Positions 33,528 through 44,000 of a stretch of 64,000 bases of DNA are shown in pieces (the first letter of the stretch is position 1; the number at the start of each line of letters is the position of its first letter). The notes below the pieces were generated by a model. The model worked only from the letters and a program-made list of their open reading frames with translations, searched no databases and had not been told where the DNA came from. The translations under genes were made by a program, and so were the position numbers. Source of the DNA: AP-15 sp963796155 (GTDB lineage: Bacteria > Pseudomonadota > Alphaproteobacteria > ATCC43930 > CGMCC-115725); contig CAWCKT010000024.1 in the NCBI GenBank assembly GCA_963796155.1, forward strand, positions 1 to 64,000, in the 5' to 3' direction.

Positions 33528-33828
33528 GCGGCCGGTCGCCAACGAGCATCCTCGGCCTATAGCAGACATTCTTGCCCAACCTGCGGCATCGGCCAGATCG
33601 GCAAGGGAACCCGCCCTGTTGGCGCGTCAGTCGGTGCGGTTCTCAATCGATGGGGTAGCGCACAACCCGGCGGGTCACGCCTTGAAACTCACTAAATTGT
33701 ACCGATTCTAAACTACATGTCTATCACCGGCGGAGCTGACGATGATGCGATCGCCCTCCGATGTGCCGAAGCCGCGGCCGGCGGCGTTATCCCTTACGGG
33801 AACGAGCGGAACGCGATTGGAGAGAAAC
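33528..33828. other. Non-coding stretch upstream of katG
   Basis: 301 bp. A TTGAAA at about 33681 and an A/T-rich segment near 33690-33715 could be part of the katG promoter, but no good -10 is spaced correctly. No gene, repeat or palindrome typical of an OxyR site was recognised. Confidence 0.35.
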
Positions 33829-36001
<2,173 letters not shown>

Positions 36002-36050
36002 TCTCTGCGACGGAAGCCATCAGGGCGGCGTTTTCAAAATGACTTGAAAT

Positions 36051-36154
36051 GCCGCCCGGGTGCGGGCCGGCGCGCGGCGCCTGGGAGACTATCAGAGTCT
36101 GCGCGACTTCACCGCGCTCTCCGAGGCGATCGCCGCCCTCGACGCCTGGTTCGA
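36051..36154 (+). pseudogene. Decayed internal fragment of the class III cyclase gene
   Basis: This 104-bp piece matches cyclase positions 32938-33076 with two internal deletions. Shared runs include GCCGCCCGGGTGC at the start, CTGCGCGACTTCACCGCGCT and CTCCGAGGCGA in the middle, and CGCCGCCCTCGACGCCTGGT at the end. It sits just after katG on the same strand as the intact gene. The reading frame is lost. It suggests that a neighbouring duplicate of the cyclase once existed or that a rearrangement left a scar. Confidence 0.8.
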
Positions 36155-36211
36155 TCCCACCTGGATGGAGGCGAAATGAGCGGCGCATAGGCGGCAAACA
36201 GCGTGTGCTGA

Positions 36212-36240
36212 TTGACATATTTGCATTTGCATGCTATTTT
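36212..36240 (+). promoter_or_regulatory. Candidate sigma70-type promoter
   Basis: TTGACA (36212-36217), 17 bp spacer, TATTTT (36235-36240), in an A/T-rich island within high-GC DNA. It points toward the TusA-like gene, whose start is about 400 bp further on, or toward something lost. A second TTGACA overlaps at 36239. Confidence 0.4.
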
Positions 36241-36393
36241 GACAATGACCGATGAATTTTAACGATCGCTTTGTATACACTCGCTGTCGCGCACAGCCAT
36301 GCACCCCGGGACGTTTGCACTTTCGTCAACGAGCAGACGGGCCGACCGACACGAGCTCTTATTCCGCTGTTCTTTCATTCGCTACGCTGTCCG

Positions 36394-36464
36394 GGTCGAG
36401 GATTCCTGCGGCGAAGAAGCGGTCCGTCGCTGTTAATTTCCTGTAAAAACAGCAGAAACAGCGG
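36394..36464 (-). repeat. 70-bp dispersed repeat, copy B (inverted partner at 19513-19582)
   Basis: Reverse orientation relative to copy A; about 65 of 71 aligned positions match. It lies in the non-coding stretch between the cyclase remnant and the TusA-like gene. The rest of that 36155-36644 stretch shows only the promoter-like site and no recognisable gene. Confidence 0.8.
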
Positions 36465-36644
36465 AGGCCCCATCCGGAACGGGTGGCATGTACGGCGTCT
36501 TGGGAGGGAGGCTCCGCCGCATTCAAGCAGGCCTTCGCCGACCATACCGATCACCGGGCCTTTGCGCCGTTTGCGGGCGGAGCGGTTGCCGGTGATCCGG
36601 CGGATTTGTTAGACTCGCCCGCGGACTGGGTGAGGTGCCGAGAG

Positions 36645-36896
36645 ATGACGCTGGCTGGTAACGTGACGGTGGACGCGACCCTCGATGCCACCGGATTGCT
36701 GTGCCCGTTGCCTGTGCTGAAGGCGCGGCGGGCGCTGAAGCCGCTCGCTCCCGGCGCAATCCTCGAGGTGCTGGCGACCGATCCAGGTGCCACCAAGGAT
36801 TTTCAGCATTTCTGTCAAACCACCGGGTGCGAACTGCTCGAAGCAAGTGAGCAGCAAGGCGGAGTCTTGCGCTTTGTGATGCGCAAGCCGGGTTGA
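36645..36896 (+). CDS. TusA-family sulfur-carrier protein
   Basis: 83 residues from ATG 36645. The family signature C-P-x-P is in DATGLLCPLPVLKARRALKP, with the sulfur-accepting Cys at about residue 20, followed by GAILEVLATDPGATKDFQHF and a C-terminal strand LRFVMRKPG. TusA-like proteins carry persulfide sulfur for tRNA thiolation, molybdenum cofactor work or sulfur oxidation. It precedes the iron alcohol dehydrogenase gene by 13 bp, so the two share an mRNA. The partner pathway is not evident. Confidence 0.9.
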   Translation: MTLAGNVTVDATLDATGLLCPLPVLKARRALKPLAPGAILEVLATDPGATKDFQHFCQTTGCELLEASEQQGGVLRFVMRKPG

Positions 36897-36909
36897 GGGG
36901 AGGTTGCCG

Positions 36910-38071
36910 ATGGTTTCGATCGTCACGACGCCGCGCCAGATGGCGGTTGGCGGTGGGGCGCTCGCCGAGCTGCCGGGCATATTGCAGCGTTTCGGGCTCG
37001 CCAGTCCGTTGATCGTTACCGATCCCTTTCTCGCGCGCTCGGCACATCTCGAGCGGGCGATCGGCCATCTCGACGGCGCCGGCATTCCGTGGACGGATGT
37101 TCTCAGACACCGTCGCGGACCCGACGACGGCGGTTGTCGAGGCCGGCGCCGCTCGCCTGGCCGAGGGAGGCTTCGACAGCCTCGTCGCGATCGGCGGGGG
37201 CAGCTCGATTGATACCGCCAAGGCGATGAGCGTGCTCGTCGCCAATGGCGGACGGATGCGCGACTACAAGGTTCCGGCCGAGATCCCGAAGGCCGGCCCG
37301 CCGCTCGTCGCGATCCCGACGACCGCCGGCACCGGCTCGGAGGTGACGCGGTTCACCGTGATCACCGATACCGAGAGCGACGAGAAGATGCTGATCGCCG
37401 GGCTCGCCTGTTGCCCGCTGGCGGCGATCGTCGATTACGAGCTGACACTATCGATGCCACTGCGGCTGACCGCGGATACCGGGCTCGACAGCTTGACCCA
37501 CGCGATCGAGGCCTATGTCAGCCGCCGGGCCAATCCGTTTACCGACGGGCTTGCCAAGAATGCGATGGGTCTGATCGCGCGCCACATCAGGACTGCCTGC
37601 GCCGAGCCCGACAACCGGGCCGCGCGCGAGGCGATGATGCTCGGCGCCACCACGGCAGGGATGGCGTTCTCCAACGCGAGCGTTTGCCTCGTGCATGGCA
37701 TGAGCCGGCCGATCGGCGCCTTCTTCCACGTGCCTCACGGCTTGTCCAATGCAATGCTGCTGCCCGAGATCACCGCCTTCTCGGTACCGGCCGCGCTCGA
37801 GCGTTATGCCGACTGCGCCCGGGCGATGGGGATCGCCGAGGAAGCGGAAGGGAGCCAGGCTGCGGTCGCCCGTCTGCTCGACGAGCTCCGCCAGCTCAAC
37901 TTGGATCTCCAGGTCCCGACGCCGCGCGCCTGGGGGATCGATGCCGCGCGCTACGAAGAGCTGCTGCCAGTAATGGCGAGCCAGGCGCTCGCCTCGGGCT
38001 CGCCCGCCAACAACCCGCGAATCCCGACGACCGGCGAGATCGTCGAACTCTATCGCCGCGTCTATGGGTGA
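36910..38071 (+). pseudogene. Iron-containing alcohol dehydrogenase gene with one frameshift
   Basis: From ATG 36910 (GGGGAGG upstream) the first frame gives TTPRQMAVGGGALAELPGIL and LASPLIVTDPFLA, ending in similarity near 37095 at GIPWT. A second frame continues FSDTVADPTTAVVEAGAARL, then SLVAIGGGSSIDTAKAMSV (NAD-binding) and the metal ligands in DTGLDSLTHAIEAYVSRRAN and HGMSRPIGAFFHVPHGLSNA. The frames differ by net one base near 37097. With that repaired the protein is about 386 residues, normal for the family. Substrate is an alcohol or aldehyde of unknown identity. Confidence 0.87.
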
Positions 38072-38129
38072 CGCGCGATTGACGGGCCGCGATGTAGATA
38101 ATTTAGGACAAATTACAGGGATCACCGAG

Positions 38130-38855
38130 ATGGTCGATTTTGCCGGCAGCCACGTTGTCGTCACCGGCGGCACGGGCGCCCTCGGCAGGGCAGTGATCGC
38201 AGCGTTGCGCGCGGCTCGTGCGGTCTGCCACGTGCCGAACCTGGTGGCAGCGGAACTCGACGACTTCCCGTACGCGTCAGATCCCGGCGTCCACATCGCC
38301 GGTGGCGTGGATCTTGCCGATGAGGCGGCGGTTCGAGGTTTTTATCAGGCCCTTCCGCCGCTCTGGGCGTCGATCCACTTGGCCGGCGGCTTTGCCATGG
38401 CGCCGATCGGCGAGATCTCGGGGGCCGATTTCATCGCGCAATTCCGCATGAATGCACTGTCGTGCTTCTTGTGCTCGGCGGCCGCGGTCGCCGCATTTCG
38501 TGCGCGCAAGGAACCGGGTCCCGGCGATGCCCTAGGCGGGCGGATCGTCAATGTTTCGGCCCGGCCGGCGCTGGAGCCGCGGCTCGGTGCCGGCATGGTC
38601 GCCTACACCGTGTCCAAAAGCGCCGTGGCGGCGCTGACCCAGGCGCTGGCGCAAGAGACGACCGACGAGGAGATCTGGGTCAATGCGGTCGCCCCCTCGG
38701 TCCTCGACACCCCGGCGAACCGGGCGGCGATGCCGGACGCCAACTATCGCCGCTGGGTCGCCCCGGCGGATCTCGCCGAAATCGTCACCTTCCTTGCCTC
38801 GCCGGCCAATCGCGTGACCCGCGGCGCGGTCATCCCGGTCTACGGCGGGTCATAA
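38130..38855 (+). CDS. SDR-family oxidoreductase
   Basis: 241 residues from ATG 38130. The cofactor motif G-x3-G-x-G appears as VVVTGGTGALGRAVIAAL. The N-A-A-G equivalent is HLAGGFAM. The catalytic Ser is in GRIVNVSARPALEP and the Y-x3-K in VAYTVSKSAVAALTQALAQE. C-terminal RGAVIPVYGGS fits classical SDRs. It follows the alcohol dehydrogenase by 58 bp on the same strand and may share its pathway. Substrate unknown. Confidence 0.9.
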   Translation: MVDFAGSHVVVTGGTGALGRAVIAALRAARAVCHVPNLVAAELDDFPYASDPGVHIAGGVDLADEAAVRGFYQALPPLWASIHLAGGFAMAPIGEISGADFIAQFRMNALSCFLCSAAAVAAFRARKEPGPGDALGGRIVNVSARPALEPRLGAGMVAYTVSKSAVAALTQALAQETTDEEIWVNAVAPSVLDTPANRAAMPDANYRRWVAPADLAEIVTFLASPANRVTRGAVIPVYGGS

Positions 38856-38999
38856 TTTCGGTCGGTCCTGTATCGGTGCTCTCGCAGCGCAACAGGATTT
38901 TAATAGAAGTTACTTAAAATACCGGAGAAACTGGATGTTGCACCGCAGCATTAACGGGTCTATCTTTGTCTCAATGGAGGGATGAAGCGTGAGGTACCG

Positions 39000-39188
39000 A
39001 TGAAACAGCACCTTATCCGCCTCGACCGGATTGCCGGCGAGATGAATGCGTGGCTTCTCGTGATCGCGATCGGGCTGGGCATGCTCGACCTGGCCGTTCT
39101 GATCGCCAAGTGCATGCCGGCCGTGCCGGTCCCGTCCGCCGCCACCAGCGCTGCCGGTCACGAGCACGCCGGTGATTCTCGGAGCTGA
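39000..39188 (+). CDS. Hypothetical small membrane protein
   Basis: 62 residues from ATG 39000 (GTGAGG five bases upstream; an in-frame ATG at 38982 is also possible). One hydrophobic span, NAWLLVIAIGLGMLDLAVLI AK, is followed by a short Pro/Ala/Ser tail that ends GHEHAGDSRS. No family recognised. Codon use looks like the surrounding genome. Confidence 0.5.
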   Translation: MKQHLIRLDRIAGEMNAWLLVIAIGLGMLDLAVLIAKCMPAVPVPSAATSAAGHEHAGDSRS

Positions 39189-39201
39189 TTCGGAGCCCCT
39201 C

Positions 39202-39531
39202 ATGCATACGGTTGTCGGACCTATCCTGATGAAGGAGGGATGCTACGCCTTCGACTTGTGGACCCCGGAAGAGGGGTTGAGCCGGGGCTACGCCTATCGC
39301 CGCGTCGAAGATGCCCACTACGCGCGCAACGTCGAAATCAGATCACGCAGCCGAGGGCGGCCAGGTCCCGCGGTGGCCTGCAGCACTCTCGACGAGTTCG
39401 CTGTGGCGGTGGCCGAACTCGACGCGACTTTTCGCACCCTGGTATCGAACCTCGATGCCAACTCGGCCGAAGCCGCCCATTCGCCCAAAGAGCATCGCCG
39501 CGTCCCGATCGCAGTCGTTCTCGATCGCTGA
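39202..39531 (+). CDS. Hypothetical protein
   Basis: 109 residues from ATG 39202 (CGGAGC upstream; the frame is open from 39172). The sequence starts HTVVGPILMKEGCYAFDLWT PEEGLSRGYAYRRVEDAHYA, with aromatic residues patterned like a small beta domain, and ends in a helix DEFAVAVAELDATFRTLVSN. It resembles no family I can name. It lies 13 bp after the small membrane protein gene and may be co-transcribed. Confidence 0.45.
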   Translation: MHTVVGPILMKEGCYAFDLWTPEEGLSRGYAYRRVEDAHYARNVEIRSRSRGRPGPAVACSTLDEFAVAVAELDATFRTLVSNLDANSAEAAHSPKEHRRVPIAVVLDR

Positions 39532-39644
39532 CTGTCGGGGGACGCCGGGGAAATCAGCGCCAGAAGCGCACGCTTCGCCTGCAGCATCCTCGACCCGCGA
39601 GGAGTGCGTGATGTCCTGGCACACGATTTGCTTCCCGTTTGGCG

Positions 39645-39670
39645 AGATTTGCGCGAACCCGCGCAAATCT
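39645..39670. promoter_or_regulatory. Perfect 11-bp hairpin before the BiuH-like/permease operon
   Basis: AGATTTGCGCG (39645-39655) and CGCGCAAATCT (39660-39670) pair perfectly around AACC, with outer GGCG/CGCC arms that could extend the stem after a bulge. It ends 41 bp before the ATG at 39712. No T-run follows, so it is better read as an operator or a 5'-UTR structure than as a terminator. Confidence 0.55.
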
Positions 39671-39711
39671 GCCCGCCATTTCTCGGCGGCAGACCGGCAA
39701 AGCGGGATGTC

Positions 39712-40386
39712 ATGGCGATTATTGAGGCAGAACCTTACCCGTTCGAGCTCGATCCGGCACGGGCGAGCCTGGTCATCATCGACATGCAGCGCGATTTCCT
39801 CGAGCCGGGCGGGTTTGGCGCCGCGCTCGGCAACGACGTTTCGCTGTTGCGCCGGACCATCGCGCCGACCCGGCGCCTCCTCGCCGAGGCGCGCGCCGCG
39901 GGTCTGACCATCATCCACACCCGCGAAGGCCATCGTCCCGACCTTGCCGACCTGCCGCCGGCGAAGAAAGCCCGCGGCAGGCTCGCCGCCGGCATCGGCG
40001 ACCCGGGTCCGATGGGCCGCATCCTGGTGCGTGGCGAGCCCGGCCACGACATCATCCCCGAACTCTACCCGCTGCCGGGCGAGCCGGTCGTCGATAAGCC
40101 GGGCAAAGGCGCATTTCACGCCACTGACCTCGACGCGATGCTGAAGAACCGCGGCATCACCCAGCTGATCGTCTGCGGGGTTACCACTGAGGTCTGTGTC
40201 AACACGACAGTGCGCGAGGCCAACGATCGCGGCTACGACTGTGTCGTCGCGGCCGATTGCGTCGGCTCATACTTCCCGGAATTTCAGGAGATGGGGCTGC
40301 GCATGATCAAGGCGCAGGGCGGTATCTTCGGCTGGGTTGCCTCGTCCGAAGCCGTCATCGCCGCGCTCCCGACCGCGGCTCGTTGA
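39712..40386 (+). CDS. Isochorismatase-family cysteine hydrolase, BiuH-like paralogue
   Basis: 224 residues from ATG 39712; the frame is open to 39604 without similarity. The catalytic triad of this family is visible: Asp24 in LVIIDMQRDFLEPGG, Lys in EPVVDKPGKGAFHATDLD, and Cys in ICGVTTEVCVNTTVREANDR. The segments HTREGHRPDLADLPP and GAGIGDPGP-type AAGIGDPGPMGRILVRGEPG are shared nearly word for word with the biuret hydrolase at 45476-46159, so the two are paralogues of one subfamily. It ends 10 bp before the NCS2-type permease gene. It likely hydrolyses a ureide or amide imported by that permease; biuret itself is not proven. Confidence 0.88.
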   Translation: MAIIEAEPYPFELDPARASLVIIDMQRDFLEPGGFGAALGNDVSLLRRTIAPTRRLLAEARAAGLTIIHTREGHRPDLADLPPAKKARGRLAAGIGDPGPMGRILVRGEPGHDIIPELYPLPGEPVVDKPGKGAFHATDLDAMLKNRGITQLIVCGVTTEVCVNTTVREANDRGYDCVVAADCVGSYFPEFQEMGLRMIKAQGGIFGWVASSEAVIAALPTAAR

Positions 40387-40396
40387 GGAGGACGCA

Positions 40397-41962
40397 ATGA
40401 ACACCGCAGCCGACACGCCGCGCTGGTGGGTTCCGGGCGATTGGAATGGCTTCTTCGGCCTGTTCACCAACGTTGTTCTCAACGTCATCGTATTGACCGG
40501 GCTGTGCCTGCACGTCGTCAACCTGCCGGCGGACATCGTCTATGGCCGTATCCTGCCGGCGCTCGGCATCGCGCTGCCGCTCGGCAATCTCTACTACGCC
40601 TACCTTGCCTGGCGGCTCGCCAACAACGAGGGGCGCGGCGATGTGACGGCCATGCCCTATGGGCCGAGCGTGCCGCACATGTTCATCGTCGTCTTTCTGA
40701 TCATGCTGCCGATCTATCTGAAGACGCACGACCCGGTGCTGGCCTGGCAGTCGGGGCTGGTATGGTGCCTCGTCATCGGCGTTATCGTGCTGCTGGGCGC
40801 CTTTGTCGGACCCACCGTGCGTAAATACACGCCGCGCGCTGCCATGCTCGGCACACTCGCCGGCATTTCGATCGCCTTCATCTCGATGCGCCCGGCCTTC
40901 CTAGGCTGGGAGGATCCTTGGCTCTTCATGCTGTCGTTGACCATTGTACTCGTCAGCTGGATGGCCGGCGTCCGCCTGCCCTACGGCCTGCCCGGCGGCC
41001 TCGCAGCAGTAGTCCTCGGCACGGTGCTCGCCTGGTTGGCGAAGCTCGTTCACCTCGACGATTTGATGCAGCCGTCGGAGGTTGTCGCTGCCTTCAGTCA
41101 GTTCGGGCTGCGGCTGCCCTACCCGTCGACCGACTTCGCCAAGGCGCTCGGCGACATCGGACCGCTGCTCGTCACCGCCGTGCCGCTCGGCATCTACAAC
41201 TTCACCGAGGGCATGAACAACGTCGAGAGCGCCGCCGCCGCCGGCGACGATTACAGCCTGCGCAAGATCCTGCTCGCCGACGGCACCGGGGCCATCGTTG
41301 GCGCGGTGCTCGGCAGCCCGTTCCCGCCGGCTGTCTATATCGGCCATCCCGGATGGAAGGCGGTCGGCGGCCGGATCGGCTATTCGCTCGCCACCGGGGT
41401 GGTGATCGGGATCGTCTGCTTTCTTGGTCTGACGGCGCTATTGCTCGCGATCATTCCTCTGGTCGCGATCCTGCCCATTCTCCTCTACATCGGTCTCGTC
41501 ATCGGCGCACAGGCGTTCCAGGCGACACCGGCGCGGCACGCGCCGGCGATTGTCCTCGCAATCCTGCCGAATATCGCCGCCTGGGCGCAGACGTTGATCG
41601 ACGGTGCGCTTGGCGCGGCCGGCACCTCGGCCGAACAAGTGGGGATGGCCAAGCTCGGCGCCACCGGCGTCGTCTACCATGGCATGGCGCTGCTCGGCGG
41701 GGGTGCCGTGCTCGCGGGGTTGATCCTCGGCGCGATCGCCGCTTTTATCATCGACCGCAAGTTCGACTGGGCCGCACTCTTCGCCGGCGCCGGCGCGGTC
41801 CTGTCGTTTTTCGGCTTCATCCACGGTACTTCGCTTGGCATCGGCAGCTCGGCTCCGGTGGCATTGGGCTACCTTATCGTCGCCGGCATCTGTTTTGCGC
41901 TCAGCCGGCAGAGCTATCCGGCGGCGGTAGTCCTCGCCGAAGAAGCGGTAGCGGAAGACTGA
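40397..41962 (+). CDS. NCS2-like (xanthine/uracil) permease
   Basis: 521 residues, about 12-14 membrane spans, starting behind GAGGAGGACGCA. DVTAMPYGPSVPHMFIVVF near residue 80 corresponds to the conserved first half-helix region of nucleobase:cation symporters. Near residue 270, AVPLGIYNFTEGMNNVESAA AAGDDYSLRKILLADGTGAI matches the 'N-x-x-x-S-x-x-x-x-G' and DG substrate region, and GHPGWKAVGGRIGYSLATGV follows. It would import a nucleobase, ureide or related compound with cations. Tight spacing to the BiuH-like gene argues for a shared substrate. Confidence 0.85.
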   Translation: MNTAADTPRWWVPGDWNGFFGLFTNVVLNVIVLTGLCLHVVNLPADIVYGRILPALGIALPLGNLYYAYLAWRLANNEGRGDVTAMPYGPSVPHMFIVVFLIMLPIYLKTHDPVLAWQSGLVWCLVIGVIVLLGAFVGPTVRKYTPRAAMLGTLAGISIAFISMRPAFLGWEDPWLFMLSLTIVLVSWMAGVRLPYGLPGGLAAVVLGTVLAWLAKLVHLDDLMQPSEVVAAFSQFGLRLPYPSTDFAKALGDIGPLLVTAVPLGIYNFTEGMNNVESAAAAGDDYSLRKILLADGTGAIVGAVLGSPFPPAVYIGHPGWKAVGGRIGYSLATGVVIGIVCFLGLTALLLAIIPLVAILPILLYIGLVIGAQAFQATPARHAPAIVLAILPNIAAWAQTLIDGALGAAGTSAEQVGMAKLGATGVVYHGMALLGGGAVLAGLILGAIAAFIIDRKFDWAALFAGAGAVLSFFGFIHGTSLGIGSSAPVALGYLIVAGICFALSRQSYPAAVVLAEEAVAED

Positions 41963-41971
41963 CAAACCGGC

Positions 41972-42625
41972 TCAAAACTCCATATCGAGTTCTTCGAGCT
42001 CGTCGGGCTCGACAATCGCGGCTGCGCGCCATGCGATCATGTCCGGCAGCGCCATGATGCGCTCGCAGTAGTCTTCGCAATCACGGTGGAGACGCACATC
42101 GTAGGTCTGGAACCGTGTCACGACTGGCGCGTACATCGCGTCGGCCATCGTCAATGTCCCGAACAGGTAGGGACCGTGATAGGCCGCCAAACAGTCGCGC
42201 CAGATCGTGCTGATGCGGTCGATGTCGGCCTGCGCTCCGGACCACACCTTGAAGCCCGGATGGCTGGCTTTGAGGTTCATCGGGAGTGCCGACCGCAAAT
42301 TTGTGAAGCCGGAATGCATTTCCCCGCAGATCGAGCGGCAGCGGGCGCGGGCCGCGCGATCGGTCGGCAGCAGACCCGCCTTCGGCTTCACCTCGTTGAG
42401 ATACTCGGCGATGGCCAGCGTATCCCAAATCCTGGTGCCCTCGTGCGTGAGACACGGCACCAGGATCGACGGCGACAGCAGCAGCAGTTCGGCACGGTTT
42501 GCCGGGTCGTCCGCCGGCACTACTTCTTCGACGAATTCCAGGCCGGCCATTCTGCACAGCAGCCAGCCGCGGAGCGACCAGGAGGAATAATTCTTGCTGC
42601 TGATGGTGAGAATGGTCTCGGTCAT
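41972..42625 (-). CDS. Glutathione S-transferase-like protein
   Basis: 217 residues. The thioredoxin-like domain starts ILTISSKNYSSWSLRGWLLC, a 'K-x-Y-S-S-W-S-L-R' start seen in the FosA-neighbour/YfcF-type GST group, with the catalytic Ser candidates at residues 13-16. The glutathione loop ILVPCLTHEGTRIWDTLAIA EYL is present. The C-terminal domain has FGTLTMADAMYAPVVTRFQT YDV with the conserved N-capping Asp. It converges on the permease gene (10 bp between). Function: conjugation or reduction in the cytoplasm, substrate unknown. Confidence 0.9.
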   Translation of the reverse strand: MTETILTISSKNYSSWSLRGWLLCRMAGLEFVEEVVPADDPANRAELLLLSPSILVPCLTHEGTRIWDTLAIAEYLNEVKPKAGLLPTDRAARARCRSICGEMHSGFTNLRSALPMNLKASHPGFKVWSGAQADIDRISTIWRDCLAAYHGPYLFGTLTMADAMYAPVVTRFQTYDVRLHRDCEDYCERIMALPDMIAWRAAAIVEPDELEELDMEF

Positions 42626-42768
42626 CCATATGCTCCTTCACTGCGCACGTATGCAGCCCCCATGCCATTATCGGCAAGTGTTTCGTGACGCCGCAACCCA
42701 GGGATGCTTCGACTTGGTCGAAGAAATCCAGTACCCTCTGGATCCTCGCCGTCAGCCGGTAACTCCCG

Positions 42769-43986
42769 ATGATCTATCAGAATTTTCAGGCTTATTCCGA
42801 CATCGCCGGACCGGTGCGGGCGATTGCCGGTATGGCTGCGACGGCATTTGCGCAACCGCTGCCCGGATTGTCGCACAATGGATCCCATCGGGCGGGCGCA
42901 GCCATTTGCGAACTCGTTGCGCGCGCGGGGTTGAGCCACCACCGACCTGCCTTCGGGATCAACACCGTCAAAATCGGCGGCCGGCTCGTCGCGGTGCGGG
43001 AGACGGCCATTCACCGGACCCCGTTCTGCACCCTGCTGCACCTTGAAAAAGATCTGGTGGCGGCTCAACCGCGAATCCTGCTCGTGGCGCCGATGTCAGG
43101 GCATTTTGCGACTTTGCTGCGTGGTACGGCGCAGACGCTCCTCGTCGATCACGATGTCTATCTGACCGACTGGCACAACGCTCGCGATGTCGGTTTGCAG
43201 CACGGCCGGTTCGACTGCGACGACTTTGTCGATCACGTCATCACCTTTCTCCAAGTGCTGGGCCCCGGGGCGCATGTCGTAGCGGTGTGCCAGCCCTGCG
43301 TCGCGGTGCTCGCAGTCGCCGCAATCATGGCCGAAGATTCCGATCCCGCGCAGCCGCGCAGCATGACGTTGATGGCGGGTCCGATCGACGCAAGGGTTAA
43401 TCCGACGGAGGTCAACAGGCTGGCGACGAGCCGGCCGATCGAGTGGTTCGAGCACAATCTGATCGGCGTCGTGCCGTTGCGTTACGCCGGCGCCATGCGA
43501 CGCGTCTACCCCGGATTTGTGCAGCTTGCCGCCTTTGTGAGCATGAACTTCGAACGCCATCTCAAAGCCCAGATCGATCTTTTTTGCCATCTCGCCAATG
43601 GCGAGGATGAAAAGGCGGCGGCGATCCGGGCGTTCTACGACGAGTATTGCGCGGTCATGGATTTGCCGGCCGAATTCTACCTCCAGACCGTCCGCACCGT
43701 GTTTCAGGAGCACGCTCTGCCGCTGGGCAGGTTCGAGTGGCGCGGCCGGCGCGTCGATCCGCGGGCGGTCAGACGTACCGCGCTGTTCACCGTCGAAGGT
43801 GAGCGAGACGACATCTGCGCCGTCGGCCAGACCCTAGCTGCCCACGAATTGTGCAGTGGCATTAGGCCCTACATGAAGCGCCATCATGTCCAGACCGGCG
43901 TCGGCCACTACGGCGTTTTCAACGGCCGGCGTTGGAGCAGTTACATTTATCCGATCCTGCGGAGCATCGTTTACGCCAGCGACTAA
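42769..43986 (+). CDS. phaZ: Intracellular polyhydroxyalkanoate (PHB) depolymerase
   Basis: 405 residues. The alpha/beta hydrolase has the intracellular-PhaZ layout: an N-terminal helical region, RILLVAPMSGHFATLLRGTA (oxyanion part) near residue 105, VYLTDWHNARDVGLQHGRFD, and the nucleophile segment HVVAVCQPCVAVLAVAAIMA in which Cys replaces Ser (V-C-Q-P), as is normal for this group. The general acid/base lies in VEGERDDICAVGQT (Asp) and KRHHVQTGVGHYGVFNGRRW (His). It mobilises stored PHB, consistent with the phasin gene elsewhere in the window. Confidence 0.92.
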   Translation: MIYQNFQAYSDIAGPVRAIAGMAATAFAQPLPGLSHNGSHRAGAAICELVARAGLSHHRPAFGINTVKIGGRLVAVRETAIHRTPFCTLLHLEKDLVAAQPRILLVAPMSGHFATLLRGTAQTLLVDHDVYLTDWHNARDVGLQHGRFDCDDFVDHVITFLQVLGPGAHVVAVCQPCVAVLAVAAIMAEDSDPAQPRSMTLMAGPIDARVNPTEVNRLATSRPIEWFEHNLIGVVPLRYAGAMRRVYPGFVQLAAFVSMNFERHLKAQIDLFCHLANGEDEKAAAIRAFYDEYCAVMDLPAEFYLQTVRTVFQEHALPLGRFEWRGRRVDPRAVRRTALFTVEGERDDICAVGQTLAAHELCSGIRPYMKRHHVQTGVGHYGVFNGRRWSSYIYPILRSIVYASD

Positions 43987-44000
43987 GCTCGTAAACCCGC

